This document shows, piece after piece, positions 37,740-47,281 of a stretch of DNA of 64,000 nucleotides. Location: assembly GCF_000340215.1 (NCBI RefSeq), contig NW_006921534.1, positions 2,419,821 to 2,483,820 of the forward strand. The letters run 5' to 3'. This DNA is from Pseudocercospora fijiensis CIRAD86 (Eukaryota; Ascomycota; Dothideomycetes; Mycosphaerellales; Mycosphaerellaceae). Below the pieces are notes generated by a model. It was not told where the DNA came from. It was given only the letters and a program-made list of their open reading frames with translations, and searched no databases. Position numbers and translations under genes: made by a program. Position 1 is the first letter of the stretch. The number at the start of each line of letters is the position of its first letter.

Positions 37740-38065
37740 ATTAGTTTTACTATAAGGACACTCTTATTCGACTACCGGCTACGATTGCCGGCTATAATAG
37801 TAACTCTGTTACATTTACTACGCTCTTTTGCCGTTGCTAGGGCGTAGTTATCGTTGCTAGGGCGTAGTTGCCGTTACTAGGGCGTAGTTTTACTATAAGG
37901 ACACTCTTATTCGACTGCCGGCTACGATTGCCGGCTATAATAGTTACTAGGTTGTATTTACTACGCTCTATTACCGTTGCTAGGGCGTAGTTGCCGTAGC
38001 TAGGGCGTAGTTGCCGTTGCTAGGGCGTAGTTACTATTGCCGGGGCGTAGTTACCGTAGTTGCGA
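37740..38065. repeat. hAT left subterminal repeats
   Basis: A unit of about 140 bases starting TTTTACTATAAGGACACTC occurs twice (about 37,742 and 37,887). Each copy is followed by an array of TAGGGCGTAGTTGCCGTTGC, about 19-20 bases per unit: three units near 37,838-37,887 and five near 37,978-38,050. Subterminal repeats of this kind are typical transposase-binding sites in hAT elements. Confidence 0.65.
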
Positions 38066-38199
38066 AAGCTTACCTATATAACGTTACGTAGGCGGCAACA
38101 ATTAGGGCTTCGCGATATTCTTATACTTTTAACTTCTTCCTCTATACCTATACCGACAACAACTACTATACGCTACGCCCCCGCCCCTTTCCCTTATAA

Positions 38200-38530
38200 T
38201 AGCAAGAGAGAAGCGCGCCGCGCGCTAAACAGAAGATAGAACTAAAGACCGCGAGTTTGTTTTGCCTAAGCGTCTAACTAAAAAGCGTAAGACTAAAGAG
38301 GAGTACTCTACGAAGAAGAATTCCGTACGAGACCGCGAGAGAAAGGAGAAGATAGATAAGGATAAAAGAGCTAAGGATAAGAGAAGAAAGGCGCGGAATA
38401 AGGCATTCTATCGATAGCTAGCGCCTATAGAAAAAAGTAAAGGTTAGAATAAGAAGACAACCTAAGAGAAGGCTAAGAGGAGGAAAGAATTACGGCTAGT
38501 TTTCGAGCGTAAAGTTCTAGTAGCGTAAGT
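38200..38530 (+). pseudogene. hAT cargo ORF1, Lys/Arg-rich
   Basis: The plus-strand frame reads a very basic, helix-prone protein (LPKRLTKKRKTKEEYSTKK, then KEKIDKDKRAKDKRRKARNK, then EKAKRRKELRLVFERKV) with a few TAG breaks. It ends at a good splice donor, GTAAGT near 38,526, and the sequence after it contains GCCGGC repeats as in the other introns here. It may be the first exon of the next reading. The composition suggests a nucleic-acid or chromatin contact but no family is recognised. Confidence 0.45.
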
Positions 38531-38599
38531 TAATCTAGCTAGCGGCCGTAGCTAGCAGCTATAGCCGGCAGCCGTAGCCGGCAGCTATAGCTAGTATAT

Positions 38600-39765
38600 T
38601 TTTCTTTAATACGTTAACTAATAGCATTTAGACCTATAGCTACTATCTCTATCGATACGACCGATAGTAACGGAGATATTCAGATAGCCGAGAACAACAA
38701 TACTAGAGTTTAGGATGCCGCGATAGAGCTTAATACTACGAATAAAGGAACTGAAAAAAGCGAGGAGATACTATACGTCGATCTAGTAATAGGTATAGTC
38801 TTAGGGCCTAACGCTATAGACGATAAGTGCTAGGAGTAGATCGAGTATAGTTAAAGAGACGAGATACTAGTAAAGGGCTAAGGCATAAGTCCTATTAATC
38901 TAGAAAATTATAGTTAAAGCTACTACGAAAAGCTAGTAAGGATTGGAATCGAGACTAGTCGTCTTTATATCCTCGATATAGAGTAGAAGTTTCTTTATTA
39001 GTATTAGAGCGAAGCCTTTACGTCTATAAAGGCAAAGTAGCTTACGATTAATGCGATCGGGGCTAGGTATCTAGGGACGGTAGAAGTGTTACTATAGGAG
39101 GAAGGGGTATAGGTAATTATTCTATACTCGGCATATATAGCCGGCGTTCGTAGCCGGTAGATACTAATAGTTAAATAGAAAGCGTTTCTCGAAGGCAGAG
39201 TACCACTACTATACAAAATCTTTACTAAGGTAGAGAGGGCTTATATCTAGAATCTAAGCTACTAGTAGGATAGGTTAGCGTTGGAATTCTCTAAATCTCT
39301 ATATAAGCCTCTAAAGGATTACCTATTTTAGCGATACGGCTTTATCTCGACTACTCTATAGGTACCCGAAGAAGCTCGAGCGCTCTTTAAGGTCTTTACT
39401 AAGAAGCGGAAGGAGTTCGAGGATTAGGATTAGTTAATAGAGCTATTAGTTAGTCTTAGGTTTCGTAGTTAGACTCGGCCTAAGCATTTGCTTATCGAGT
39501 ATCTTATACCGAAAGAGGATAGATTAAGACTAAAAACGAGCTTGGATTCGTTAGGTATAGTAGCTCGGTTCCGTTAGTAGGAGAGAGCCGCCGTATAGAA
39601 GGCAAAATTCAGGTAGTTAGGGTAGCTAGGAAAGAAATTCTAGTAGTTAGGCTAGCTAGGGTAGCTAGGAAAAAAAATCTAGTAGTTAGGTAGCTAGGAA
39701 ACAAAAAAAAAGGTAGCTAGCTATTTACTACCTAGCTGTTCCTAACGATACGATACTATAAAAGA
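38600..39765 (+). pseudogene. hAT cargo ORF2, unknown
   Basis: The plus-strand frame is coherent from about 38,610 to 39,765 with only TAG/TAA stops. Clear stretches include EEILYVDLVIGIVLGPNAID, SRLYILDIE and PLLYKIFTKVERAYIQNLSY. The last part turns into a Gln/Leu/Gly repeat (LGQLGKKFQQ-type) encoded by the AGTTAGGGTAGCTAGGAAA repeats at 39,610-39,720. Copy B carries the mirror reading from about 63,480 to the window end. No domain is recognised. It could be the N-terminal part of the transposase or independent cargo. Confidence 0.4.
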
Positions 39766-40507
39766 AAGGGTGTTTCCCTATAGCTACTAGTATATATCTA
39801 CTACTCCTAAGTCCTTACCTTACCGTACGAAACCTTAAAACATACCGACCGACATTGTATATATACTAGGCGCTATACTAGGAAGGGTAATAACGAGACG
39901 ATAGTCGAAACAGTCTAGTATACGAGCGAGATTGCGACAACGTCGAGAGGAGGTCGTATACTTACCTTCGAGCCTATCGAGTCCTAGACGACGATTAGGG
40001 CTAGATTTATCCTCTCCGAATCCTAGTAGTAGGAATTTATTATAGGATACTACTACCTAGTCCTTACCTTTACGGAGTCTAAGTAGAAGGTTGTTCGGAG
40101 ATATAAGAATATCGAGTATTAACCCGGAAATCTTCGAAAAGGCTAGCTAGGCGTATCTTTAGAAACCCGAGTATATAGAGCAGCTTAATTAATAGGTCTA
40201 TAAGACACAGTTCCCCCTATACTTACGTTCGAAGGAGTATAAACTCCGGAAGTACTCGATACGATAGGGGAGTAAGGAGCGAACGGATATATTCTAGAAG
40301 TTCTTTATAGAGGGGGCATTATACCGTTATACGACTTCTCGACTTAAAGGTTAACTAGTAATTGTCTACAACTTCTACGGTTTAATCCTAAAATACCCGA
40401 AACTAGGGGATAGGAACTTATCGCCTACGAACTATCTCTATTCTAAACGGTATCGGGAATCTTAAGAAGAGAGGAGAGTTAATATAGATATAGCGTTCTA
40501 GAAAGAG

Positions 40508-40641
40508 GTATGTCTTCTAAAATGCCGGCTAGTAGGCTACAGCTGCCGGCTATAGCTGCCGGCTATAGCTACCGGCTATAGCTGCTAGCTATAGATTCCG
40601 GCTACTTTAATTAACCGTAGAGATCTAGCTAATTATTATAG
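40508..40641 (+). other. Transposase intron 1 with GCCGGC repeats
   Basis: Donor GTATGT, branch CTAATTA and acceptor ATAG. It joins AFQKE to ATLKEALG in phase 0. It contains about four GCCGGCTATAGCT-type units (40,522-40,580), a repeat found in other introns and spacers of this element. Confidence 0.65.
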
Positions 40642-42214
40642 GCTACGCTTAAGGAAGCTCTAGGATTAAAGGCTACCGATTTCTCCCCCGAAGACTTTAA
40701 GCAACTAGCAAACGAAATGCTAGCTATAAACGGTCTTCCGGAAGACTTCTACGAAAGGGAGTCTATATAGAAGACATACCTATATCTTATAAACTACCCT
40801 CCCCTATTTCTCGGCGCGACAACCTAGCGCATTATATTCGAAAAGAACAAAGAGGCTACGTTAGACGATATTCGGGAGATCCTCCGTAATACTCGCCGAG
40901 TAGCTGTTACTATCGATAGCTAGTTAAGCCGGACTATAAGAGCCTCCTTCCTCTCGATTATACTATACTTTATTAATTCGGATTAGAAACTCTAGGAACT
41001 TATAATCGGATTCCCTAAAATTCTAGGTTCCTATACTAGTAAGGATATAGCGAAGCTTGTCTATACGGCAATAGATAGGGTTAGCGTAATAACGAAACTA
41101 ATCTCGATTACTACAGACAACGCTAGTAATAATCGAACATTATAAAAGGCGTTATATATACAATTTACTCGTATATATCTTTAAAATTACTAATTGTATC
41201 GATAGGGTCGAGTACGTAGAGGAGATTATAAGGTCTATAATCTAGCTTAATCTTCCGAATATTAAGCTCGCTACGATTCCAGATACGTACGATAATATAT
41301 ACGACGATAACGATAAAGAGGAGCCTAGTAATAGCCCTAGCCCTATTAAATCGGAGCCGACGTCGTTACTAGTTGTATCCCTATAGAAGTTTCCCTACCT
41401 CGCTTATATAGTTCAAATCGCGATCCGAGCCCTCTTTAAGACGCTTAAAATTGCACTATTAAACGACGACTAATAGAAGATCCTAGATAAGGATAAGGCA
41501 AAGTCGAAAGTCGAGAAACTCGTTATAGTAATAAGATAGGATAAGGTAGAGAGCCTCGCTCTCGTTTTATATAAGGTATAACTTTTGTCCGTAGCCGGCA
41601 CCTATAGCCGGTAGCTAGTATAGTTCTAACTCTTTTTCTCTAGCTTCGTCGTCTAGTAATATATACGAACTCGAGCTTATAGAGATATAACCGATTCGAG
41701 GCTATTTAAAAGAACCTAATCGAGTGCCCTAAAACCGATGCCTAGAATATCGTATAGAATAAGCGATAGTAAAAGCGGCCTCCTTAGCGCCTACTCCGTT
41801 TTACCTAAGACGTTAAAACCCGGTTCGATTCGACTTTCTATATAGTTACGAGGGGATGTACTTTATATACCGCTCTCGAGATCTATTAGAGTTCCAAGGG
41901 TATTAAGTAGCTCGGCCTTACCGCCGCCGAATAGCGCTAAGTAGAGTATCTCGTCGATATTAGTAAGTATTACGCGAAGGTTACTACTAAGATTAGAAGA
42001 ACCCGAGGACCGACAATCTACCTTGTCTTTATATACTATAACTAGCTCTTTAACGAGCTCGAGGAAACCGTAGCTAAGCTAGCTAAGAAGAGCGTTCCCT
42101 AGAAAGTAGCTATAACGAAAGCTATAGACAGCTCCTATACTAAGTTATATAAATATTATAATACTACCTTTAAGTCGTTTAGGGATATCTATAGCGTTAC
42201 GTACTTACTTAACC

Positions 42215-42314
42215 NNNNNNNNNNNNNNNNNNNNNNNNNNNNNNNNNNNNNNNNNNNNNNNNNNNNNNNNNNNNNNNNNNNNNNNNNNNNNNNNNNNNNN
42301 NNNNNNNNNNNNNN
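42215..42314. other. 100-base assembly gap (N)
   Basis: Exactly 100 N lie inside the copy-A transposase. In the mirror copy B, the bases on the two sides (ACTTGCTTAACC and AGGATATATACTAG) are separated by only about nine bases near 61,010-61,020. The gap is therefore probably a fixed-size placeholder and the real missing sequence may be very short. Confidence 0.9.
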
Positions 42315-43392
42315 AGGATATATACTAGTAGAGGCCGGAATAGAAGGCGGACGAGGTATAGCCGAAGCATTACTAGACTGTTCTAGAAAAGATGTCTACG
42401 AGCGTCGGAAAGAAACTAGTCTAAATATAGCTCCTATAAAGAAAAAGAAGGTTTAGAGGGCTCCGACATTATACCTGTTTCGTAGGTAGGAAGTAGAGGT
42501 AGAAGAGGAAGCAACTACTAAAGGGAATAAAGAAGAGTTCGATCTCTATCGGCGCGCGAGTAAGTATAAACCTATAGGCTCGGAAAGAGGGCTAATAATC
42601 TCTAGATCTTACCGGTCTTCTAGACGAATTTAGAGACGATATTCTCGCTATATAGTAGCGGTTAGAGCCTAAGTTTTTAACGATAGCGTCGGTCGCTCGG
42701 GACGTCCTCGCTATCCTAAGCGTAGGTATAGGCTATAAGAGGTCTTTTAGTATCGCTCGTTACTAGGGCCGCTTTAATCGAATATACTCGCCTACTACCT
42801 TCGAATCTATTATAGTATTCCGATACTATCTCCTCTACTAGAATCGCTAAGGTAGGTTACTAAAGATTATACTAAAGGAGTTAATCGAGGAATTAGAAAA
42901 CCTTAAGATCGAAGAAACCTAGGAGCGCGAAGAGAATACGAAATTTAGTCTAAGCGAAACCCTAATTAGCGATAACGAAGAGGAGGAGGGCGGAGGTAGA
43001 AGGCGATACCGGATCGAGAAGCGGAAACGTATATAGGCTTAGAGTAGCTTTAAAGAGACGAAGCGTTTACGTATAAAGTAATATAGCCGGCGTATATAGC
43101 CGGTATATATCCGAAATGTATTTCGAATTCCTAGGACCTAAACAGACTAGTTGCTATAGTAACCGACCCCGCTTACCTACGGACTATTTCTAATTCTCTA
43201 TTCGCTCTTCCTCTCCTTCTTCCCTTTCCCTATATTCTTAAAGATAAATATACCTTAGGGATTCGGCTCTTCGGGCCTTCCTAAGCCGGCTACTTCCCCT
43301 TCCTTAAGCTACTATCCTTTATTCGAATCTAACGATAACCTACTAAGGCGGTTTAATAGAAGACTATTTGTTCTAGAAGGTAAGAAGCATTA

Positions 43393-44034
43393 ATGTCTCC
43401 TTACGATTATATACTTATTAATTTTCTAGGTCCTACCGATATACCCTTGTCGCCTAAACGCGTAGATAAATATCTTTAGAGGCTAAAGGGCAAGGATAAA
43501 GCAAGCTAAGTATAGGGAGACCGTAGCGAGAACGAGATATCGGAAGAGTAAGGCTCTCTATAGTATATACGAAGGAAGGGGGTTCCTCGGAAAACAGTAC
43601 CGAAAAACAAGAAGGCTTTAGGTAGATAGGAGAAGGCTAAAAAGAGTAGGCGGACGAAGACTATCGCGAAGAAAAGTTATCTTTCTATTAAAAAAAAGGA
43701 AATAAGGCAGGACTCGACGATAAAGAAGCGGCGCTTTAAACTAGGTACTATTGCCCTTCGCTAGATCCGGCTTTTCTAAAACAAAAGAGGGACTGAGCTT
43801 TTAATCCCTAAGACTCCCTTCTAGCGACTCGTCCGAGAAATTATATTAGATTTTCGGTCTAGTATACGATTTACGGCTAAGGCGATTAGTACTCTTTAGA
43901 AAGCTACGGAGGCATTTCTCGTAACCGAGCTTAAGCTTTTAAACCTCCTTACTATCTATACGAAGCGGGTTACTCTTTAAAATAAAGATATATAGCTTCT
44001 AGCTAAAATTCGGCGTCGGTTTATAGCGGATTAG
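43393..44034 (+). pseudogene. Histone H3-like gene a in hAT copy A
   Basis: A single-exon reading of 213 codons starts at ATG 43,393 (MSPYDYILIN) and ends at TAG 44,032; only TAG/TAA interrupt it. The first ~116 residues form a long basic tail (RKTVPKNKK, KAKKSRRTKTIAKK). The last ~97 residues follow the H3 fold collinearly: GTIALRQIR (43,744-), TELLIPKTPFQRLVREI, then IRFTAKAISTLQKATEAFLV, then TIYTKRVTL and KDIQLLAKIRRR, ending two residues beyond the normal H3 end. LLIPK resembles centromeric variants. A two-residue insertion (KRG region) precedes TELLIP. Copy B has the same 642-base length and keeps Gln codons that are stops here. H3 proteins form the nucleosome core; this would be a divergent variant. 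It is dead in copy A unless RIP stops are ignored. Confidence 0.85.
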
Positions 44035-44159
44035 TTAGAAATTGTATTTAGTCGTTAGATTAACCTAGGAGGAGGCCTATTTTCGCATCCTTTTACCGGC
44101 TATAGGTGCCGGCTATATTTCTAATTTTATCTCTGCGCCGTCCCTAAATCTAAGGTACG

Positions 44160-44416
44160 AAGTAGAAACCTAGCGCTCTATATTTACCCGGCTATTATAG
44201 AGACGAGCTACATTTAGATTAGTTTCTTCGCATATCGCGACCTAGCGGATAGTAAGCGAAAGGGCGATAGAACGTTTATAATACGTCTCTATTTAGACCT
44301 AAAATATAAAGGTCCTAAGGAGCCCTAGCATCCTAACTATAAGGAGATTCTTTAGTATTAGCACTTTGATCCTCTATACTACGAGGCAGATAGCAAGCCT
44401 ACGAGAGAGAAACTTT
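44160..44416 (+). pseudogene. hAT cargo ORF, unknown conserved fragment
   Basis: The plus-strand frame reads about 85 residues with few TAG breaks: RNLALYIYPAIIETSY, FFAYRDLADSKRKGDRTF, IIRLYLDLKYKGPKEP and HFDPLYYEADSKPTREKL. The mirror in copy B is 58,905-59,160. It lies just after H3-like gene a and a GCCGGC repeat. I cannot name it. It may be a captured exon of a host gene or the end of a longer protein. Confidence 0.4.
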
Positions 44417-44423
44417 AACGAGA

Positions 44424-45129
44424 AATTCTCTATAATACGTAGCGCTATTATATAGCTATAGATACGTACTAAGTCCGGTAACTCGAAGAAGATTTAAGAC
44501 AGCGACCGAGTAGGAGAATAATAGTATATTAGTAGAGTCGAGGTCTTATAAGCGAAGCATAAGATAATATAGGCTCTTAGTAGTATAGAGTAACGTACTA
44601 TATAAATAACTAGGCGTGCTACTCTTATTTACTTACGACCTATATTCTAGGATGCTCTACTCGTACTTTTTATACTCTTTTCTAATACCTTACCTATAAT
44701 CGCTCCGCGACAACCGAGTAAATATAAGCTATAGGATTTCCGCTCGGTACCTTAGTCTTCGAGATACGGCGGAGTTAATTCTCTATAATACGTAGCGCTA
44801 TTACATAGCTACAGATACGCACTAAGTCCGGTAACTCGAAGAAGATTTAAGATAGCGACCGAGTAGGAGAATAACAGTATATTAGTAGAGTCGAGGTCTT
44901 ACAAGTAAAGCACGAGATAATATAGGCTCTTAGTCGTATAGAGCAACGTACTATATAAATAACTAGGCGTGCTACTCTTATTTACTTACGACCTATATCC
45001 TAGGATACTATTCTCGTACTTTTTATACTCTTTTCTAATACCTTACCTATAAGCGCTCCGCGACAACCGAGTAAATATAAGCTATAGGGTTTCCGCTCGG
45101 TACCTTAGCCTCCGAGATAGGGCGGAGTT
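44424..45129. repeat. 353-bp tandem duplication in the hAT
   Basis: Two direct copies begin AATTCTCTATAATACG at 44,424 and 44,777 and end in GGCGGAGTT. They differ by scattered transitions. Copy B has the same pair in mirror (about 58,183-58,537 and 58,538-58,900), so the duplication predates spread of the element. No protein is convincing in it; it may be a promoter or other non-coding module. Confidence 0.75.
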
Positions 45130-45447
45130 GAATTTAGAGCGATAGCCGGCACTCGTAGCCGGTATATAGAGACGGTAGTAGGCCTTTTCCTGCTAAATGA
45201 CTAGCTTGTTTAGTATAGCCTACCTAATATTTCTTATATTTACTAGCAATAGGCCTAGGTTACTTATAAGATTACTATAGCTAGTAAAGGCATTACTAAA
45301 GAATATCTATACTATAGTAGGATACTATTATTACGCCGGCTATTTATTAAAAGGAGGCTTTCGCCTATTACTATACCGGCTATATATACCGGCTATATTT
45401 TAAAGTCTGCCGTACCTGCCTTTTTTAGCCGTACCTGCCTTCTTTCC

Positions 45448-45630
45448 TTACTCTAACGTTACTATAATATAGGCTTGCGCGAAGCTTACTCTATTACCTA
45501 GCGATACCGCGATACTACCTCTCTCGCTATATTTAACCTTCGTATTAATACCTATACCTCTACGCTCTATATCTACTACCTCCGCAATACCCTCGCTCCG
45601 CGCGCGCCTTCGTATACCTTCGTAACGCAC
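45448..45630 (-). CDS. Candidate small ORF divergent from H3-like gene b
   Basis: A 60-codon frame on the minus strand is free of stops here. Its mirror in copy B (57,648-57,878, plus) is open for 76 codons with a similar sequence (RYEGIRRRARSEGI, VSFAQAYIIVTLE). Survival without RIP stops in both copies may be chance. It lies head-to-head with H3-like gene b about 50 bases away. The other strand can also be read. Low confidence that it is a gene. Confidence 0.25.
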   Translation of the reverse strand: MRYEGIRRRARSEGIAEVVDIERRGIGINTKVKYSERGSIAVSLGNRVSFAQAYIIVTLE

Positions 45631-45682
45631 TTTTTTCCTTAATTCGACGACTTTTATAATACCGAGTCTACTTAACTAAGTT

Positions 45683-46331
45683 ACAACGCCTCGTAAGAAG
45701 GGACCTACTACTTCTATAGGTCGTAATAAGACCGGAAATAATAGAACGAGCATAGTATATTAACGTAAGAGGGCTACTACTACTACCGCTAGCTCCGGTG
45801 CTAGAAAGGGCGTCGCGAGTAAGGCTCCGCGTAAGACAACGGCGGGCAAGGCTCTACGCAAGACGATAACTAGCGCTTCTACTGCTAGTAGCAATCGTAC
45901 GAAGCGTCGATAGCGTTTAGGAAGTAAGTCCTATTTATAGCCGGTAGCGTAGCCGGCAGCGTAGCCGGTAGCGTAGCCGGTATTCTTACTGTCTTTTTAC
46001 TAATCCTTTTTTAGCCGTAGCCCTCCGTTAGATTCGGTAGTATTAGAAGAGTTCTAAGCTCCTAATCCGTAAAGCTCCTTTCCGACGACTTGTTCGCGAA
46101 ATTGCCTAGGTTTATAGAACGGACCTTCGCTTCTAAGCCTCCGCGATAGACGCCCTTTAAGAGGCTATAGAAGCCTACCTAGTTCGTATCTTCGAATATA
46201 TATTTCTCTCCTACCTCTTTTCGGACTATACTAATACTATTTTAGCGGTTAACCTTATAGCTATCTACGCGAAGCGTATAACGATTATAGACAAGGATTT
46301 CAAAGCACTCGATTAGATTCTAAAAGGCTAG
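45683..46331 (+). pseudogene. Histone H3-like gene b in hAT copy A, two introns
   Basis: Exon 1 (to 45,923) encodes a basic tail TPRKKGPTTS, then SGARKGVASKAPRKTTAGKA, which echoes the H3 tail TGGKAPRK. It ends RRQRLG, the counterpart of H3 RYRPG. Intron 1 (45,924-46,014) restores a Thr codon across the junction, so exon 2 continues TVALRQIRQYQKSS, LLIRKAPFRRLVREIA and YRTDLRFQASAIDALQEAIE (ignoring RIP stops), an almost collinear H3 fold. Intron 2 (46,198-46,245, branch TACTAAT) joins VRIFES to VNLIAIYAKRITI. The reading ends KDFKALDQILKG, then TAG at 46,329, near the normal H3 terminus. The intron 2 donor is ATATAT, explained by RIP of GTATGT. The exact start is unresolved because ATG codons have become ATA. 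Confidence 0.87.
45924..46014 (+). other. H3-like gene b intron 1, GCCGGTAGCGTA repeats
   Basis: 91 bases, donor GTAAGT, branch TACTAAT, acceptor TTTTTTAG. It is the same length in copy B (57,249-57,339). The 5' half consists of TAGCCGGTAGCG repeats. Confidence 0.8.
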
Positions 46332-46689
46332 AATGTCTATATTCGAGATAGTACTAGGTAGGATAGATGTTCTAGTAGGAAGGATGTTCGTAGTGTCGTC
46401 TACAAGCTTTTCTATATACGAAATAAGCCGCGGTTATACGGCGCTATATACCGCGCTCTAAATACTCTCTAAGTATATATATATAGTATAGTATGCTTTA
46501 TTAGCCGCACGGAATAGAAGTCTTCGAAAATCCCGTTAGTACTAAGGAGTTAAAGGCCGGCTACGCTGCCGGCTACGCTGCTAGGTCTTATAAAGAACTA
46601 AAAGAAGATAGACATTCTAGTTAATTTGTATTAGTTTGGATTTTCAGAAAAAGAAAACAAGGAAAAAAGGAAGAAGATTAAAGAACCTA

Positions 46690-47168
46690 ATACTTATAGT
46701 TATAGGTATTATCCCTATTCTCTAGACTATATTATATACCTGCTTTCGCAACTCTACCTAATACTCCTACTAAATATCCTTATACTCTACCTACTAGAAA
46801 TTCAACTAGGTACCTAGACCTACAGCTGCCTCTATATCTTTTACTATCTTCTATAGGTTAAAGGACTCCTCTATAGCAGCCTCTACTTCCTTATATAATA
46901 CGAAGTTACTGCCTGCCCTATCCTTAACATCTACTAAATAACCTAGAGTTCTAAGGAACGAACTAGCATTCGGCCGTAGTATAGCGAGTAACTAGTAGAA
47001 CGCCCTATAGAGCTGCCTTATAGCTGTTTCGTATATAGTGCCGATATCGAGGGAGGAGCTATCCTAGTACTTAATATTAGAGTATAGTTTAGTAGGAAAG
47101 CATATAAACTTCTTACGGAGAGCTTCGACGGAAATCGATAAGTTCTACCTAGATCTAGATAAAGACAT
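46690..47168 (-). pseudogene. hAT cargo gene at the right end, unknown (copy A)
   Basis: On the minus strand an ATG at 47,168 starts MSLSRSRQNLSISVEALRKK. It continues as a mostly helical protein of about 160 residues (TIYETAIRQLYRAFYQLLAI, SSFLRTLGYL, EVEAAIEESFNLQKIV). Copy B has the same reading on the plus strand from 56,068, with a few differences that are mostly conservative, so both descend from a real coding gene. It converges on H3-like gene b. No family is recognised. Confidence 0.5.
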
Positions 47169-47257
47169 TCTACTAAGCAGTTAGGGAATTGAACCGTAAA
47201 CGAAAGAATGAAATTTATACCTAAGGAGTGCAGTTTCCGAACTAAACTATAATGCCT

Positions 47258-47281
47258 TATATATATATATATATATATATA
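47258..47281. repeat. (TA)n microsatellite
   Basis: A pure TA run lies upstream of the right-end cargo gene. The matching place in copy B is the shorter CATATATATACATATAC (about 55,960-55,977), so it expanded in copy A after the copies separated. Confidence 0.7.

Larger units (their letters stand above)
39800..43081 (+). pseudogene. hAT transposase, copy A (RIP-inactivated, gap inside)
   Basis: The reading has three exons. Intron 1 is 40,508-40,641 and intron 2 is 41,576-41,643 (branch TTCTAAC); both are in phase 0 and contain GCCGGC repeats. The DDE core starts with TIDSQLSRT (first catalytic Asp, about 40,910-40,940) and shows the hAT-typical TTDNASNN (about 41,105-41,130). Exon 3 has TRFDSTFYIVTRGCTLYTAL (hAT TRWNSTY-like, about 41,822-41,880) and PTIYLVF. 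After the gap the C-terminal dimerisation domain VARDVLAILSVGIGYKRSFS is clear (about 42,690-42,750). The TAA stop at 43,079-43,081 is shared with copy B. Transposase would cut and paste the element. TAG/TAA stops make this copy inactive. The start is uncertain. Confidence 0.8.

Noticed and set aside
37838..38050. CRISPR-like array of ~20-base repeats
   Set aside because: The units are contiguous without unique spacers, the genome is fungal, and the location is hAT subterminal. They are ordinary tandem repeats.
39113..39170. Possible intron with GCCGGC repeats in ORF2 (GTAATT...TACTAATAG)
   Set aside because: It is 58 bases long, and removing it would break a frame that continues coherently on both sides. 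Here the repeat appears to lie in coding sequence.
44160..44416. A Starship captain (DUF3435 tyrosine recombinase) fragment
   Set aside because: A short KRKGDRTF/LYLDLKYKG stretch faintly recalls it, but no catalytic R-H-R-Y pattern is visible and the element is bounded by hAT ends.
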